Shown: positions 1-9,369, numbered from the stretch's first letter. The stretch is 64,000 nt of DNA from Desulfallas sp. Bu1-1 (GCF_015594625.1 NZ_JADNRQ010000002.1:1-64000); one strand, 5' to 3'. Notes: a model not told the origin generated them from the sequence alone. Made by a program: numbers and translations.

Positions 1-456
1 ATTGCCACCCATGGGCGGCTTGGGCTTTTTATCATCGTCATTTTTCTTATCAGCTTCCTTGGCGGCACGGCAGATTTCTTCGTTGATTTCTTGTAGGGCT
101 TCGGCACCGAAACGCTTGCGAAAATGGGCCATCAGGGATGGGTCAAATGGTGGCCGGTCCTGGTATTCTTTAAGGCCGATAAAGTACTGCAGGTATGGGT
201 TTTCGGTGATCTGCTCCACTGTTTCACGGTCGCTGAAGCCGCATTTTTCTTTGATGATTAAAGCGCCAAGTGCCATTCGGACGGGTTTGGCCACCTGGCC
301 ACGGTTGCTGGGGAAAAGATTGGCATAGCGTTCTTCGATTTTGTCCCAAGGAATCATTTTAGCCAGTTTTACCCAGCGGTTATCGGCTCGTAATTTGCCT
401 TCGAGGGGCAAATTGAATTCTTCGAGATAATATTGATTTTCTATTCTGCGGAACAT
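1..456 (-). CDS. IS5/IS1182-like transposase, N-terminal part (cut by window edge)
   Basis: Read on the minus strand from an ATG at 456, the frame stays open for all 152 codons to base 1, so the gene continues outside the window. The start is preceded by GGAGG. The protein begins MFRRIENQYY and contains the pattern of the DUF772-type N-terminal domain of IS5/IS1182 transposases: residues near 55-75 (ALIIKEKCGFSDRETVEQI), then a PYLQYFIGL segment and DPSLMAHFRKR. The DDE catalytic core would lie beyond the edge. It closes the defence island on the left, which fits accessory DNA. Family assignment is by pattern only; the subgroup is not resolved. Confidence 0.8.
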   Translation of the reverse strand, partial: MFRRIENQYYLEEFNLPLEGKLRADNRWVKLAKMIPWDKIEERYANLFPSNRGQVAKPVRMALGALIIKEKCGFSDRETVEQITENPYLQYFIGLKEYQDRPPFDPSLMAHFRKRFGAEALQEINEEICRAAKEADKKNDDDKKPKPPMGGN

Positions 457-609
457 ATTTTTCCTCCAAGTGCACGGTTTTTGCAGCATTTACCGCATTT
501 TCCATGCACTTTATTTCGACAAATATGCTCCTAAATCCTTGATTTTGTTGGGTTTTTGTTTCGTTCAGCAAGTCCTAAGAAATTTTATTGTAGAGATTAT
601 GATAATTAA

Positions 610-1692
610 TCAATAAAAGTTTTTTAGTACCTTAATTCTACTTGGATGTCGCAATTTATTTATGGCTTTTGCTTCGATTTGTCGAATACGTTCTCTTGTC
701 AACCCCAAAATACCACCGATTTGTTCAAGGGTCATCGGTTCATTATTAAGGAACCCAAATCGATATTGTAAGACTTCTTTTTCGCGAAAACTCAACGAAT
801 CAATTACATCAGCTATTATTGAACGGAATTCGCTATTCTCTATATAATCACACATTTCACTTTCGAAAACACCATGATCACAAAATAATAATTCATTTTT
901 ATCAGTTAGTTGTTTAATGCTATCATAAGGCTCAATATATTGGATGAGTTGTAACGCTTCATCTTCCGGACATTTTAACTTATTTACTACCTCAAAGACA
1001 AGAGCAGTGCATATACTACCATTTTCACATTGAATACAATAATGATTTTCCTTAACTTTATACACAACTAATAGGCGTTCGCTTACATGTGCAGGAAAAT
1101 AAAATATTGGATTACCAACTGAAAGTTCTCGTACTATAACTTGCCTAATCCACCAGGGGAAGTATGTAGAAAATTTATCATGGGAATCAGGTTCGTATTT
1201 ATCGAGCGCTATCATAAGACCTAAACAACTTTCTTGTATCGTATCGGCAAGGGGAAAGCCATATTTTTTATGAAAGCTAAGAGCAATCCGAATTGCAATC
1301 CGCATATACATTTCAATTATACGCTGTTTTGCGTATGGATTTCCATTTTTGGCTAGTGGTAATAAGTATTGTGCCTCCCGCCACTGCGGGGGTTGGATGT
1401 TCCTAACGTAATCAATAAAAACGGTAAGGCCCTCATCTATGGTAACAACTTCATTAAAGGTTTGGTTATAGTCTATTTGACTGTAATCCTTATCATAAGA
1501 ATTCGTATCATGAACATTATTATCACGTATTATGATACCTTTAGCTACAAGATGTTCGCAGACACGGCTAATCTCGCTTAATGGCAAGTCATATTCCCCG
1601 ACTAAATCAAGGATAAAATCTTCCGTGACATATCCCCTTTTTACATACTCTGAAATGGCCTTTTCGATTAGAGCCTGTTTTAAAAAGTCCAT
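610..1692 (-). CDS. RpoD-like sigma-70 family factor, last gene of the defence operon
   Basis: The 360-residue protein has an N-terminal helical part (about 1-100) with no clear match, a sigma region 2-like segment (about 105-190, with an aromatic-rich DKFSTYFPWWIRQ stretch where core binding and -10 recognition sit), a weak middle with cysteines, and a very clear region 4.2 helix-turn-helix near residues 318-350 (MTLEQIGGILGLTRERIRQIE). It therefore looks able to bind core polymerase and a -35 element. The start lies 4 bases after the stop of the 175-residue gene, so it is translated from the same message as the DndD-like and helicase genes. A sigma factor inside a phosphorothioation locus is unusual. 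It could activate the defence genes or act during infection; both are inferences. The sigma family is confident, the role unknown. Confidence 0.8.
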   Translation of the reverse strand: MDFLKQALIEKAISEYVKRGYVTEDFILDLVGEYDLPLSEISRVCEHLVAKGIIIRDNNVHDTNSYDKDYSQIDYNQTFNEVVTIDEGLTVFIDYVRNIQPPQWREAQYLLPLAKNGNPYAKQRIIEMYMRIAIRIALSFHKKYGFPLADTIQESCLGLMIALDKYEPDSHDKFSTYFPWWIRQVIVRELSVGNPIFYFPAHVSERLLVVYKVKENHYCIQCENGSICTALVFEVVNKLKCPEDEALQLIQYIEPYDSIKQLTDKNELLFCDHGVFESEMCDYIENSEFRSIIADVIDSLSFREKEVLQYRFGFLNNEPMTLEQIGGILGLTRERIRQIEAKAINKLRHPSRIKVLKNFY

Positions 1693-1696
1693 CGCT

Positions 1697-2224
1697 TTAG
1701 CTTCTTGCCAATTTGCACAGGTTTAATATACTATCTGTAGAAACACTACTGTTATAGCGCTCCTCAAATTCTTCTATGAAGTCATAAAGATTTTTCAGAT
1801 AATCATCGGGTTTTTTAGCTCCTTCCATTATTTTCTCATAAAGAACATCTACACCCCCACGAACATATGAATCATATCGCTCCTCATCAGGCTGCGCTTT
1901 TTCAGTGCCATAATAACGAAACGCTTTATTGATGCGTTCATCAAAATCAGGTTCATAATCTTTATCAAGCAGCATAATAAGCCTGTAATTAAACATAAGG
2001 TCATTCTTATTTTTTATTAAAATATCAGGAAATATATCAGTTTTTTCATTGTTTTCTCTGTCTATCGGAGCACTTCTCCCGTACATAAAACCAACAATTG
2101 GTGCAAGCAAATAAACATCAAAGTTACGGGCAAAAACTTTATTATTCTTCTGATCAAATGAAGCGGTTAATTTAATTACTTTAGCAGCATGGCTTCCTCT
2201 AAAAGAATACTCTTTATCAAACAT
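1697..2224 (-). CDS. Unknown 175-residue protein between DndD-like ATPase and sigma factor
   Basis: I do not recognise this gene with certainty. The protein is soluble and charged, with no signal peptide or membrane segment. A segment near residues 33-50 (FDVYLLAPIVGFMYGRSAP) recalls small proteins associated with dnd loci, but this is only an impression. The C-terminal half is helical and acidic. It begins 4 bases after the stop of the DndD-like gene and ends 4 bases before the sigma gene, so the three are almost certainly co-translated. It may be a partner subunit of the ATPase. The gene itself is well supported by spacing and length; its function is not. Confidence 0.75.
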   Translation of the reverse strand: MFDKEYSFRGSHAAKVIKLTASFDQKNNKVFARNFDVYLLAPIVGFMYGRSAPIDRENNEKTDIFPDILIKNKNDLMFNYRLIMLLDKDYEPDFDERINKAFRYYGTEKAQPDEERYDSYVRGGVDVLYEKIMEGAKKPDDYLKNLYDFIEEFEERYNSSVSTDSILNLCKLARS

Positions 2225-2228
2225 ATCC

Positions 2229-4220
2229 TCACCTCGTTACTAAATAGGTTTCAAACTCATTTTTCTTATCAAACAGATAGCGAGCCCCGACCTGTTGCCC
2301 CATATGGGTTTCAGCTAGTTCGCCATCGGTATCTTTAATAAAAATGATGACCTGTTCCGCAACCTTCGGCAATATATCGCAAACAGTCTGAATCCTAGTC
2401 TTATCGAAAGCAGAAAGGGGAGCATCCATCACAAGCGGATACGGCTCTGAGACAAGCATTTCGTTTTCATCGTTTTGACTGTCTCTCGCCATTTTGATAA
2501 CACCTGCGATAAAGGCAAAAATCACCGATATGCTCTGAGCTGTTGAGGTTTCAACATCGGAGTTATACCCCCTAAAATCATTTACGATAATGTTGACATT
2601 ATAGTTTTCATCCAAAGAGAGGGCTAGCCCACCGTTATAAATATGTTTAAAAATCCCATTAACCGTTTTTTGGAGCTGATTGCGGGTTTCTGTTTCTTTT
2701 TGTGTGTATTCGTCCAAAAGTACATCGTACATATATTGTGCATAGGCCTTATAGACCTCTATCTTGCGGTTGGCTTCGTCTTTCAAAGTCAATTCCTTAC
2801 GCTCAGCGATTTTGAGCTTTTTTTGAGTTTCATAGCTACCTTGTTCTATGTTTAATTCATCCCGCTCCTTTTTTAGATAATTTAAACGACGTTCGTAATT
2901 AATTAATTCTTTTTGTAATAAGCCTACATTTTCCATGTTTACAAGCCGCTCTTCTATAAGCTTAATTTTATTTTCAACATCAGCATAATCCGTCTCAAAG
3001 TTCCTTATAATTCTATATTGTTCACTTATGTCCTCAAAAAGCGAACTTCCACCTTTACTTTTCGACTCACAATCTCGAACGAACTGACCAATTAGGCTAC
3101 CTAGAGATTGAGGTGGGATATACTCCAACACTTTCATAAGCGCTTTGTAAGCATCGTTATTAAACTCGATCTTGTTATTGCAAATACAAGAGCCACGGTC
3201 AATGAGAAACTTGATAGTTCTTTCATGTATATCAGGGATTCCTTTATCAAGTTTATCGGCTTCGGACAAAAGTTGGAGCGCGTCTTTCATCATTTTCTTA
3301 GCAAAATATTGTTGAGCATTATTATTAAATGTACGCAGAAGGACAGCGGTTGAAGATGCTTTTGAAGAAATCAGACCGTTTAGTTTTTTGCGAAGGGCTT
3401 CACGTTCCTTTGCTAAATCCTCACTATCCTTAAACTTAACAATTTTCTCTTTAAGTTCATCGCACTTATCCTGCGCGATAGCTTCTTCTTTATCAATCTC
3501 AGCTAAACGCCTGGTTATAGCATCAATTTTATCATCAAGTTCATCAATCTCTTTAGTGTATTGCGCGATTCTAACATCACTTCCAGCATCGTAACTGTTA
3601 TCGTAACTGCGGATAACCGATGATGGGGAACGACTTTTTAAGTGATTGAGTGCAGCGGTAAATGCGCTTAACCCAAGAAGGCTTTTAACCGCCTCGGCAA
3701 ATTCCTTACTCTTACCACGCCGGATTTCTTTACTCATTTTTTCAATCCGCTCGCCGTCAAAAAAGAAATACTTAGACAACTCTTTTGGCAGTATTTCTTT
3801 CATTCGTATTTCAGTTTCCAAATCAGGCACAAACTCACGTTGCCCGTCCGCCCCTTTAAAGGCAATCTTAAAAGTCGTTTGGCTCGGTCTGCGAAGGTTG
3901 CCCGAAGAATCCTTGGAATATTTCTGCTCACGGATAATCGTATATTCTATACCGTTATGTACCAGATCCAGTTCAACCCTTACAGACGCTTCTTCATCTG
4001 GTAGCATATTCAGTGCAACAGCCTTTGATAGCATGGACTTGTCCTCAAAGTCAGTGTCACCATATAAGCACCAAGTAAACGCCTGTGCCAGCGTCGTTTT
4101 GCCTGAGCCGTTTTCCCCCATGATAATCGTTACATTTCTATCCGGATAGGTTGAGAAGGAAATTAATTGTTCGCCTTTAAATTGACGAAAATTAGTCAAT
4201 CGGAGATTCTTTAATAACAT
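2229..4220 (-). CDS. DndD/Rad50-like SMC-type ATPase
   Basis: This 663-residue protein has the layout of the DndD/RecF/Rad50 group: an N-terminal P-loop (GENGSGKTT, residues 35-43), a FFFDGERIEKM motif around residue 155 that DndD-type proteins share, a long central coiled coil (about 215-530) holding a possible hook motif CIC near 345, and a C-terminal Walker B and D-loop region (PLVMDAPLSAFDKTR, near 595). In Dnd systems DndD is the ATPase of the modification complex. Here the Ssp genes already supply a modification ATPase (SspC), so this copy may serve restriction or DNA sensing instead. Its start overlaps the 3' end of the 59-residue gene by 10 bases. ATPase class is confident; the exact role is inferred. 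Confidence 0.85.
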   Translation of the reverse strand: MLLKNLRLTNFRQFKGEQLISFSTYPDRNVTIIMGENGSGKTTLAQAFTWCLYGDTDFEDKSMLSKAVALNMLPDEEASVRVELDLVHNGIEYTIIREQKYSKDSSGNLRRPSQTTFKIAFKGADGQREFVPDLETEIRMKEILPKELSKYFFFDGERIEKMSKEIRRGKSKEFAEAVKSLLGLSAFTAALNHLKSRSPSSVIRSYDNSYDAGSDVRIAQYTKEIDELDDKIDAITRRLAEIDKEEAIAQDKCDELKEKIVKFKDSEDLAKEREALRKKLNGLISSKASSTAVLLRTFNNNAQQYFAKKMMKDALQLLSEADKLDKGIPDIHERTIKFLIDRGSCICNNKIEFNNDAYKALMKVLEYIPPQSLGSLIGQFVRDCESKSKGGSSLFEDISEQYRIIRNFETDYADVENKIKLIEERLVNMENVGLLQKELINYERRLNYLKKERDELNIEQGSYETQKKLKIAERKELTLKDEANRKIEVYKAYAQYMYDVLLDEYTQKETETRNQLQKTVNGIFKHIYNGGLALSLDENYNVNIIVNDFRGYNSDVETSTAQSISVIFAFIAGVIKMARDSQNDENEMLVSEPYPLVMDAPLSAFDKTRIQTVCDILPKVAEQVIIFIKDTDGELAETHMGQQVGARYLFDKKNEFETYLVTR

Positions 4221-4390
4221 TCCACTTCCTCCTCGATTATCTTTTTAATCTGTTTCGCCATTTCACTATCATTATAACGCTTTGTTTTGATATTCGTGGT
4301 TTCTTTAACAATCAGCCTTTTTAACATCCGATTTGCCTTCTTAAGGTCAATCTCAACACCATTTATGATTTTCGTTTCAGCATCCGTCAT
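4211..4390 (-). CDS. Small 59-residue helical protein, translationally coupled
   Basis: The start was placed at the ATG at 4390 because GAGGAGGAG lies at the right distance before it; an upstream codon at 4408 lacks such a site. The protein (begins MTDAETKIINGVE) is lysine- and glutamate-rich with no recognisable motif. It overlaps the helicase stop by 14 bases and the DndD-like start by 10 bases, so coupling is very tight. DndE also sits near DndD in Dnd loci, but it is about twice this size and I see no matching motif, so I do not call it DndE. Confidence 0.65.
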   Translation of the reverse strand: MTDAETKIINGVEIDLKKANRMLKRLIVKETTNIKTKRYNDSEMAKQIKKIIEEEVECY

Positions 4391-6581
4391 ATTCAAACTC
4401 CTCCTCAAAAGTAATTATATTATCATTAATCACGTACGCTTCTTTAATACCGTCTAATACGTTTTGGGCTTCTATCATGTTCATAGCAAGCCGGGCAAAT
4501 TCCTCCGCTCTAGATAATTCGTTTCTCACGAGGCTCATTGTTTTTTTGAGCTGGCTTTCAGTCAGAGAGTAAACATCGTCCAATCCATATGGCAGGGTGA
4601 TAAAATCATAGATTTCCGCAAATTCCTTTCCTTCAGCAAGCCTAAGAACACGCCCTCTACGCTGTATATACTCCTTTGGATTGGTGGTACTTGCAAGTAT
4701 AAAGGCCGTACTGATCTTTGGAATATTAACACCTTCATCCAGACATTTTATGGCAATTAAAACCTGTAATGTATTACCCTCTGAAAATTCCCGCTTCAGA
4801 ATGGCTCGTTCAGCAATATCTTCTTTTGATGTAAACTGTGAAACCTTCATGTTAAGTTTGTTACCCAATAAGTCAGTTACAACGTCAATTTGCCGGATAT
4901 CGTCATCATCTATTTCGGTAGAATCTTGTCCAGATTGCAAAATTTTGGTCGCGCCGCAATAAACAAGAATGCGATTACTATTGATGTACGGTTTAATTTT
5001 CTCTTCAAGCTTTGTTATTTTATCTTCAGCCCCAGCAATTAGCCGCGCTCGGGCTAATGCGAGAATTTTACCTTTTTCATTAAGTCTTTTTTTCCCCCGC
5101 TTATCATTGATAATGCATTTTCCGATTTCATAAGTAAGCTCGTTATAACGTTGCAACTCTGCTTCATTTAAGGTACAGATTACTGGGTAATATTTGTATC
5201 TTGTTAATTTATTTTCCTCAATAGCTCGTTCGAGAGTATACTCGATACACTTTTGTCCGAAATAGTCTCTGATGCGCTGCGTACCTTCCGCATCGTTATG
5301 GCGGTCTATGGTCGCAGACAGAGCTAATCGATAATTAAACTTATCAGAAAGTAGCCTGCTCAAATTTTCGGCGCCAAAATTGTGCGCTTCATCCACCATT
5401 AGAAGAGCATCACCACGGATTTTAGCAATTTGGGATTGTACATAAGGGGATGAAAAGGTCGCGTTTGTACAGACGAAACAAAAAAACTCTCGGTTTCTCA
5501 CCTTTAATTTTTGATCCCGAATAGCATTTTCAAGCCGGGCTTTCCAATCCTTTTGGTTTGATGCGCTGTATCCGATAATAGGTTTCATACCGAAAAGCTC
5601 AATATCTTCAACCCACTGTTCAACCAAGTGTTGATAAGGGCAAACAATGACAACAGCAAGATGATTGTCCGTTTCTTCGCACAAACGCGCCACAGCTCCA
5701 AGCCCTGTAAAGGTTTTACCCGTACCTGTCGCCATATCAAAAATGCCCCGAAAGCCGTTTAGCGCCCAGGCTTCGATAGCTTCTTTCTGATAATCATGCA
5801 ACGTAACAGATTCAGGAATAACCGCGCCCAAACGTTTTGTTTTTTTCTTGTCTTTACCTATAAGCAGGCTTTCAAATTCTTCTTTATCTATATTAAAATT
5901 AGGTGGCGCGTTTTTATAACGTTCAATGATCTCCTGTTTCAATTCGGGAAACTCAATAATTCTTATATTTGGCTCGCTGTTGTTCCATATTGCTGTGAAT
6001 GCGTTTTCTTTCGCCTTAACACGCTCATTTTCGTGCTCACTCTTCCATGAGCAGAATACGTCAATCGTTTCATAATTCGCGTTTAAAGCGTTGGCTGACT
6101 CGTTCATGGAGCCCGAGAACGCTACTTTATTTCCCATACCGTCGCTGATAATTCCCATCTTTTCATGGTACATGCCCATTTTGCTTTCATCCTCAGTGAA
6201 AGCTATTTTTATATCCAAGATGCCATCTGCAATCAGGTTGGCTAACATGTTCAGCCGTTCTTTTTCAAATGGGGTTTTCGGGTCCTTCAATTGGCGTAGT
6301 ACCGAAGATTTAATGATACTATCTCGCAAAGCATAACCTGTACGGATCGCCTCAATATCATCATCCGAAAGGTAGGGTGATGCCACAAGCTGAATCGATC
6401 CACCGTTTTTAACAAGCGCAGAAATCCCTTTTGAAATTTCCACAAGTATGGAAGATGAAAAGAACCCAACCGCCCGTTTGTAGGAAATAGCATGTTGCAA
6501 TAACGGGATATAAAATTCCTGCGCCACTTTATCGATCAGAGAGCGATATTCGTTTTTTATCTCAACATCTTTTAATCCCAA
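4377..6581 (-). CDS. PLD-like nuclease + SF2 DEAH helicase
   Basis: The protein (about 734 residues) joins two parts. Residues 20-200 look like a phospholipase-D-type domain with an HEK element at 141-143 followed by a SGSMNESANAL segment, the usual surroundings of an HKD active site. Residues 260-700 are a superfamily 2 helicase: Walker A ATGTGKT (286-292), DEAH (399-402), SAT (424-426), and a C-terminal QRRGRVLR motif VI. Such fusions occur in restriction and defence proteins. The start is likely TTG at 6581, five bases after GAGGTG; GTG at 6587 overlaps the ribosome site. It heads the helicase / 59-residue / DndD-like / unknown / sigma block. It could translocate on and cut unmodified DNA, which is an inference. 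Confidence 0.85.
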   Translation of the reverse strand: MGLKDVEIKNEYRSLIDKVAQEFYIPLLQHAISYKRAVGFFSSSILVEISKGISALVKNGGSIQLVASPYLSDDDIEAIRTGYALRDSIIKSSVLRQLKDPKTPFEKERLNMLANLIADGILDIKIAFTEDESKMGMYHEKMGIISDGMGNKVAFSGSMNESANALNANYETIDVFCSWKSEHENERVKAKENAFTAIWNNSEPNIRIIEFPELKQEIIERYKNAPPNFNIDKEEFESLLIGKDKKKTKRLGAVIPESVTLHDYQKEAIEAWALNGFRGIFDMATGTGKTFTGLGAVARLCEETDNHLAVVIVCPYQHLVEQWVEDIELFGMKPIIGYSASNQKDWKARLENAIRDQKLKVRNREFFCFVCTNATFSSPYVQSQIAKIRGDALLMVDEAHNFGAENLSRLLSDKFNYRLALSATIDRHNDAEGTQRIRDYFGQKCIEYTLERAIEENKLTRYKYYPVICTLNEAELQRYNELTYEIGKCIINDKRGKKRLNEKGKILALARARLIAGAEDKITKLEEKIKPYINSNRILVYCGATKILQSGQDSTEIDDDDIRQIDVVTDLLGNKLNMKVSQFTSKEDIAERAILKREFSEGNTLQVLIAIKCLDEGVNIPKISTAFILASTTNPKEYIQRRGRVLRLAEGKEFAEIYDFITLPYGLDDVYSLTESQLKKTMSLVRNELSRAEEFARLAMNMIEAQNVLDGIKEAYVINDNIITFEEEFEYDGC

Positions 6582-6589
6582 TGTCACAC

Positions 6590-6859
6590 CTCACTAACTC
6601 CGGTAATCGGACAATTGTAAACTCATATCCGTAATATTTTCATAAAGCGTTGGAAAACGTGCCGTTGATATCACTCAATTCTTCTTTATGCGCGAAAATG
6701 ATCAAAAATTTTGTTATTTTCGGCAACAATAGAATCAAGAGAAACATTAAAGTGTTGCTCAATCTTCTTCGTTTTGGTCATCCTCATCTGCACTGTCTTA
6801 TCTTTACACGTTATATTGGTATCCGCATGAAAATATTTTTTAAACTCCGCTTCGCGCAT
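6590..6859 (-). pseudogene. Broken small gene between sspA and the helicase
   Basis: An ATG at 6859 with a good ribosome site (AAGGG, 6-base spacing) opens a frame of 57 codons (begins MREAEFKKYF) that stops at 6686. Protein-like sequence continues in the next frame (HKEELSDINGTFSNAL) to a stop near 6640, then again in another register (KYYGYEF) almost to the helicase start. This pattern suggests an ancestral protein of about 90 residues broken by a frameshift and a stop. It starts only 4 bases after the sspA stop. The 57-residue product could still be made. Function unknown; the N-terminal pattern recalls small DNA-binding helper proteins, without proof. Confidence 0.55.
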
Positions 6860-6862
6860 AGG

Positions 6863-8017
6863 CTACCCTTCCGCTATTAGGCTTAACGCATGGTCTAACT
6901 TGGTAAAATCTTCTTCATTATTAAAGTAACTCACACTAAATCGAACGGTTCCGGCTGGAAATGTTCCTAAAAACCTGTGGGCAAACGGAGCACAATGCAG
7001 GCCAGTCCTCACGGCGACATTGCAATTGCTCAACACACGCCCTACATCATCACTGCTATACCCGTCAAAGACGCAAGATACAACACCGATCATTCCATCC
7101 ACACGGCCACCGCCAATTATCTTCACATTAGAATATTGTTGTAGAATTGAAAGCAGGGTTTCATGATTTTTTTTCTCACGTTGGAATACATTATCGATGC
7201 CCGTTTCATTCAACCACTTAATTGCAGCGTTTAAACCTGCAATTGCCATAATATTCGGGCTGGCAACCTCATACCTTTCAGGAATCGTTTCTGGCAAGCT
7301 TTGGTTCGCGGAATCCACCCCGGTGCCGCCATAAAGGATTGGTGCGGGAGTGATTCTGCCATTTGTAACAAAGCCTGCCACGCCCAACGGGCCGTACATG
7401 GTCTTATGGCCGGCGAACACAGCGAAATCAATGATATCACAGCTTAAATCTGTATCCACAAGACCTGCTGTTTGACACATATCAATTACAGTAATCGATT
7501 CATATCCCTTTGCCATGTCACATATTTCATAGATGGGGGCTAATAAACCGCAAACATTACTGGCGTGACTTATAACAATAAGGCTTGGTTTATTTTCGGA
7601 AAACTGGTCTTTGATCTCTTCCAGATCGTACGAAAGAGTTTTCTTATCTACAGCCAACTGATGCAACGATATATCGTAATGTTCTTGCAAATGCGCCAAC
7701 ACCCTTGTGACGGCGTTATGCTCAAACGGTGAAATATAGACGTTTTGTTTGTCGGCCAGTGGAACACCGCGCAATATGATGTTTAGGGCTTCCGTCGCCG
7801 TGTGCGTTAATACAACCTTTTTATTGGGGCAATGGAGCATATTTAAAATAAGGCTTCGTGTTTCCTCAACTAATGCGCTTGCTTTTGCAGCCAACTTATG
7901 TTGACCACGCCCCACATTAACACCACACTCACGGTAAAATCCATCCATAAAAGTATATACAGCTTCCGGTTTCGGAAAAGTAGTTGCGGCGTTGTCAAAG
8001 TAAGCAACATTATTCAT
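6863..8017 (-). CDS. sspA: Cysteine desulfurase of the phosphorothioation system (SspA/DndA type)
   Basis: This is a 384-residue class V aminotransferase-fold, PLP-dependent enzyme. The PLP lysine sits in FAGHKTMYGP (K205), an aspartate in VIDMCQTAG (D179) and the active-site cysteine in TGLHCAPFAH (C342). The cysteine lies in a short SufS-like loop, not the long IscS-type loop. It would mobilise sulfur from cysteine for transfer onto the DNA backbone. Its start overlaps the stop of the DGQHR gene by 8 bases, so both are coupled. The symbol is assigned from context with SspB, SspC and SspD; as an isolated sequence it could also be a housekeeping group II desulfurase. Confidence 0.88.
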   Translation of the reverse strand: MNNVAYFDNAATTFPKPEAVYTFMDGFYRECGVNVGRGQHKLAAKASALVEETRSLILNMLHCPNKKVVLTHTATEALNIILRGVPLADKQNVYISPFEHNAVTRVLAHLQEHYDISLHQLAVDKKTLSYDLEEIKDQFSENKPSLIVISHASNVCGLLAPIYEICDMAKGYESITVIDMCQTAGLVDTDLSCDIIDFAVFAGHKTMYGPLGVAGFVTNGRITPAPILYGGTGVDSANQSLPETIPERYEVASPNIMAIAGLNAAIKWLNETGIDNVFQREKKNHETLLSILQQYSNVKIIGGGRVDGMIGVVSCVFDGYSSDDVGRVLSNCNVAVRTGLHCAPFAHRFLGTFPAGTVRFSVSYFNNEEDFTKLDHALSLIAEG

Positions 8018-9287
8018 TGGAATGAACCTCTATTGCTGAATCTAATAAATCTTCAACATCATGCATATCACTTAGTTGCCTTAGACTCCTCAAATCTTCT
8101 TTCATATCAATCAATTCTTTATCTGTTAGAATGGCACGATCCCAAAAGTAAATCAAAATACGTTCAGTTAGAGTTTTATTATTCATAATCATGGTTCTTT
8201 TATCAGCATTCCACAAAATATTTCTCCATATAGTATTATTTAGATGTAATAATTGACTTGGGAACTGACTAAAAGCCTCCCTAAACGAAGTGCCTTTACT
8301 TTGGACAACTCGAACCGTGGCGCGAACAAAAGGTATTAAGGCAACAGGCCTAAATAGTAATAGACCACCATTCCGATTCCTGTATTCACGCGAGTCTGGT
8401 ATATCCATTAAAGAATAATCATATAAAGCTGTAAAACAGTTTATAAGATCACCCCAAAAGGACTGGCATATAGTTTTAAATTTATTAATATCTTCATCAG
8501 TAGGTCTAATACGAATATATTCCTTTATCTTTGCTCTCCCTCTAACTTTATTACCTTCAATATTAAGAACATCTATGTCTTTTATAAATAACCAAAGAAG
8601 TTCTTTGTTGCACTCGTAAAAAGCAATGATTGTAGTAAAGGCACTCGTGTTGCTATCCGGAATAGCTTTTGTTTTAGAATCTAACACTCTACCATTTGCA
8701 AACAAGGGGTGAGATTCTATTAAATCCCTGGATACTATGGCTACAACATCATCTTCATCCAAAGCAATTATATCTCGCATGGATACAGGTTTTGCATACC
8801 TATTTAGGGTGCTAAATAATCTTCGCGACCTTTGCATTCCTTCGGCATCTGTCTTGTGACCAATAAAAACGACTGGAATTTTTTCATCATCATATTTTCT
8901 ACTTTCTTCAAGCACTTTTTTAATTCCCTCCACACGATGTTGCCCATCGACAGGAAAAATTTTTTCTTCACCATTTAGCTCAAGAATTCCCAAATTATAA
9001 AATTCATCACCATCATCATATTCTAAACGCACTTCGTGCCAAACTGGTTCTCCATCATAGACGGCGAGAATAAGGGCATTAAAGAAACGCTCTTCTTGAT
9101 TTTCAATATAGCTAGCTATGCTTTTGTAATTACTTGTGATGCTCCTTTGAAGCATATCCTGCAACAATTCAGATCTATGAAGCTCGCTATCTACACGCTT
9201 AACATATGTTGCAACTTCTTTAAATGTAAGTGTTGCGACATAGTATATCCATGTACCAATTTGTGCCCGTATAGCTGGTATTTTCAT
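8010..9287 (-). CDS. DGQHR-domain protein (DndB-like)
   Basis: The start was set at the ATG at 9287 (MKIPAIRAQI), where the conserved-looking sequence begins; an AAAGGA lies about 13 bases upstream. The signature DGQHR occurs at residues 114-118. Proteins of this group (DndB, DGQHR family) accompany Dnd phosphorothioation genes, and DndB is known as a regulator that binds DNA and limits modification. At 425 residues it is longer than typical DndB. Its presence beside Ssp-type modification genes is unusual. The IS110 element sits directly upstream and probably separates it from the sspD promoter, so it may rely on a promoter in the insertion sequence or on a weak local one. Confidence 0.85.
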   Translation of the reverse strand: MKIPAIRAQIGTWIYYVATLTFKEVATYVKRVDSELHRSELLQDMLQRSITSNYKSIASYIENQEERFFNALILAVYDGEPVWHEVRLEYDDGDEFYNLGILELNGEEKIFPVDGQHRVEGIKKVLEESRKYDDEKIPVVFIGHKTDAEGMQRSRRLFSTLNRYAKPVSMRDIIALDEDDVVAIVSRDLIESHPLFANGRVLDSKTKAIPDSNTSAFTTIIAFYECNKELLWLFIKDIDVLNIEGNKVRGRAKIKEYIRIRPTDEDINKFKTICQSFWGDLINCFTALYDYSLMDIPDSREYRNRNGGLLLFRPVALIPFVRATVRVVQSKGTSFREAFSQFPSQLLHLNNTIWRNILWNADKRTMIMNNKTLTERILIYFWDRAILTDKELIDMKEDLRSLRQLSDMHDVEDLLDSAIEVHSNE

Positions 9288-9369
9288 CTTTATAATCATT
9301 CCTTTCGCTTTGCTCAAGGCACAAAACGGCATGAAACCGTTGCTTTTGAGCTTATTTTATTTTAAAACT

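Noticed and set aside
4211-4390. DndE
   Set aside because: Position beside a DndD-like gene suggested it, but the product is only 59 residues and lacks the DndE pattern.
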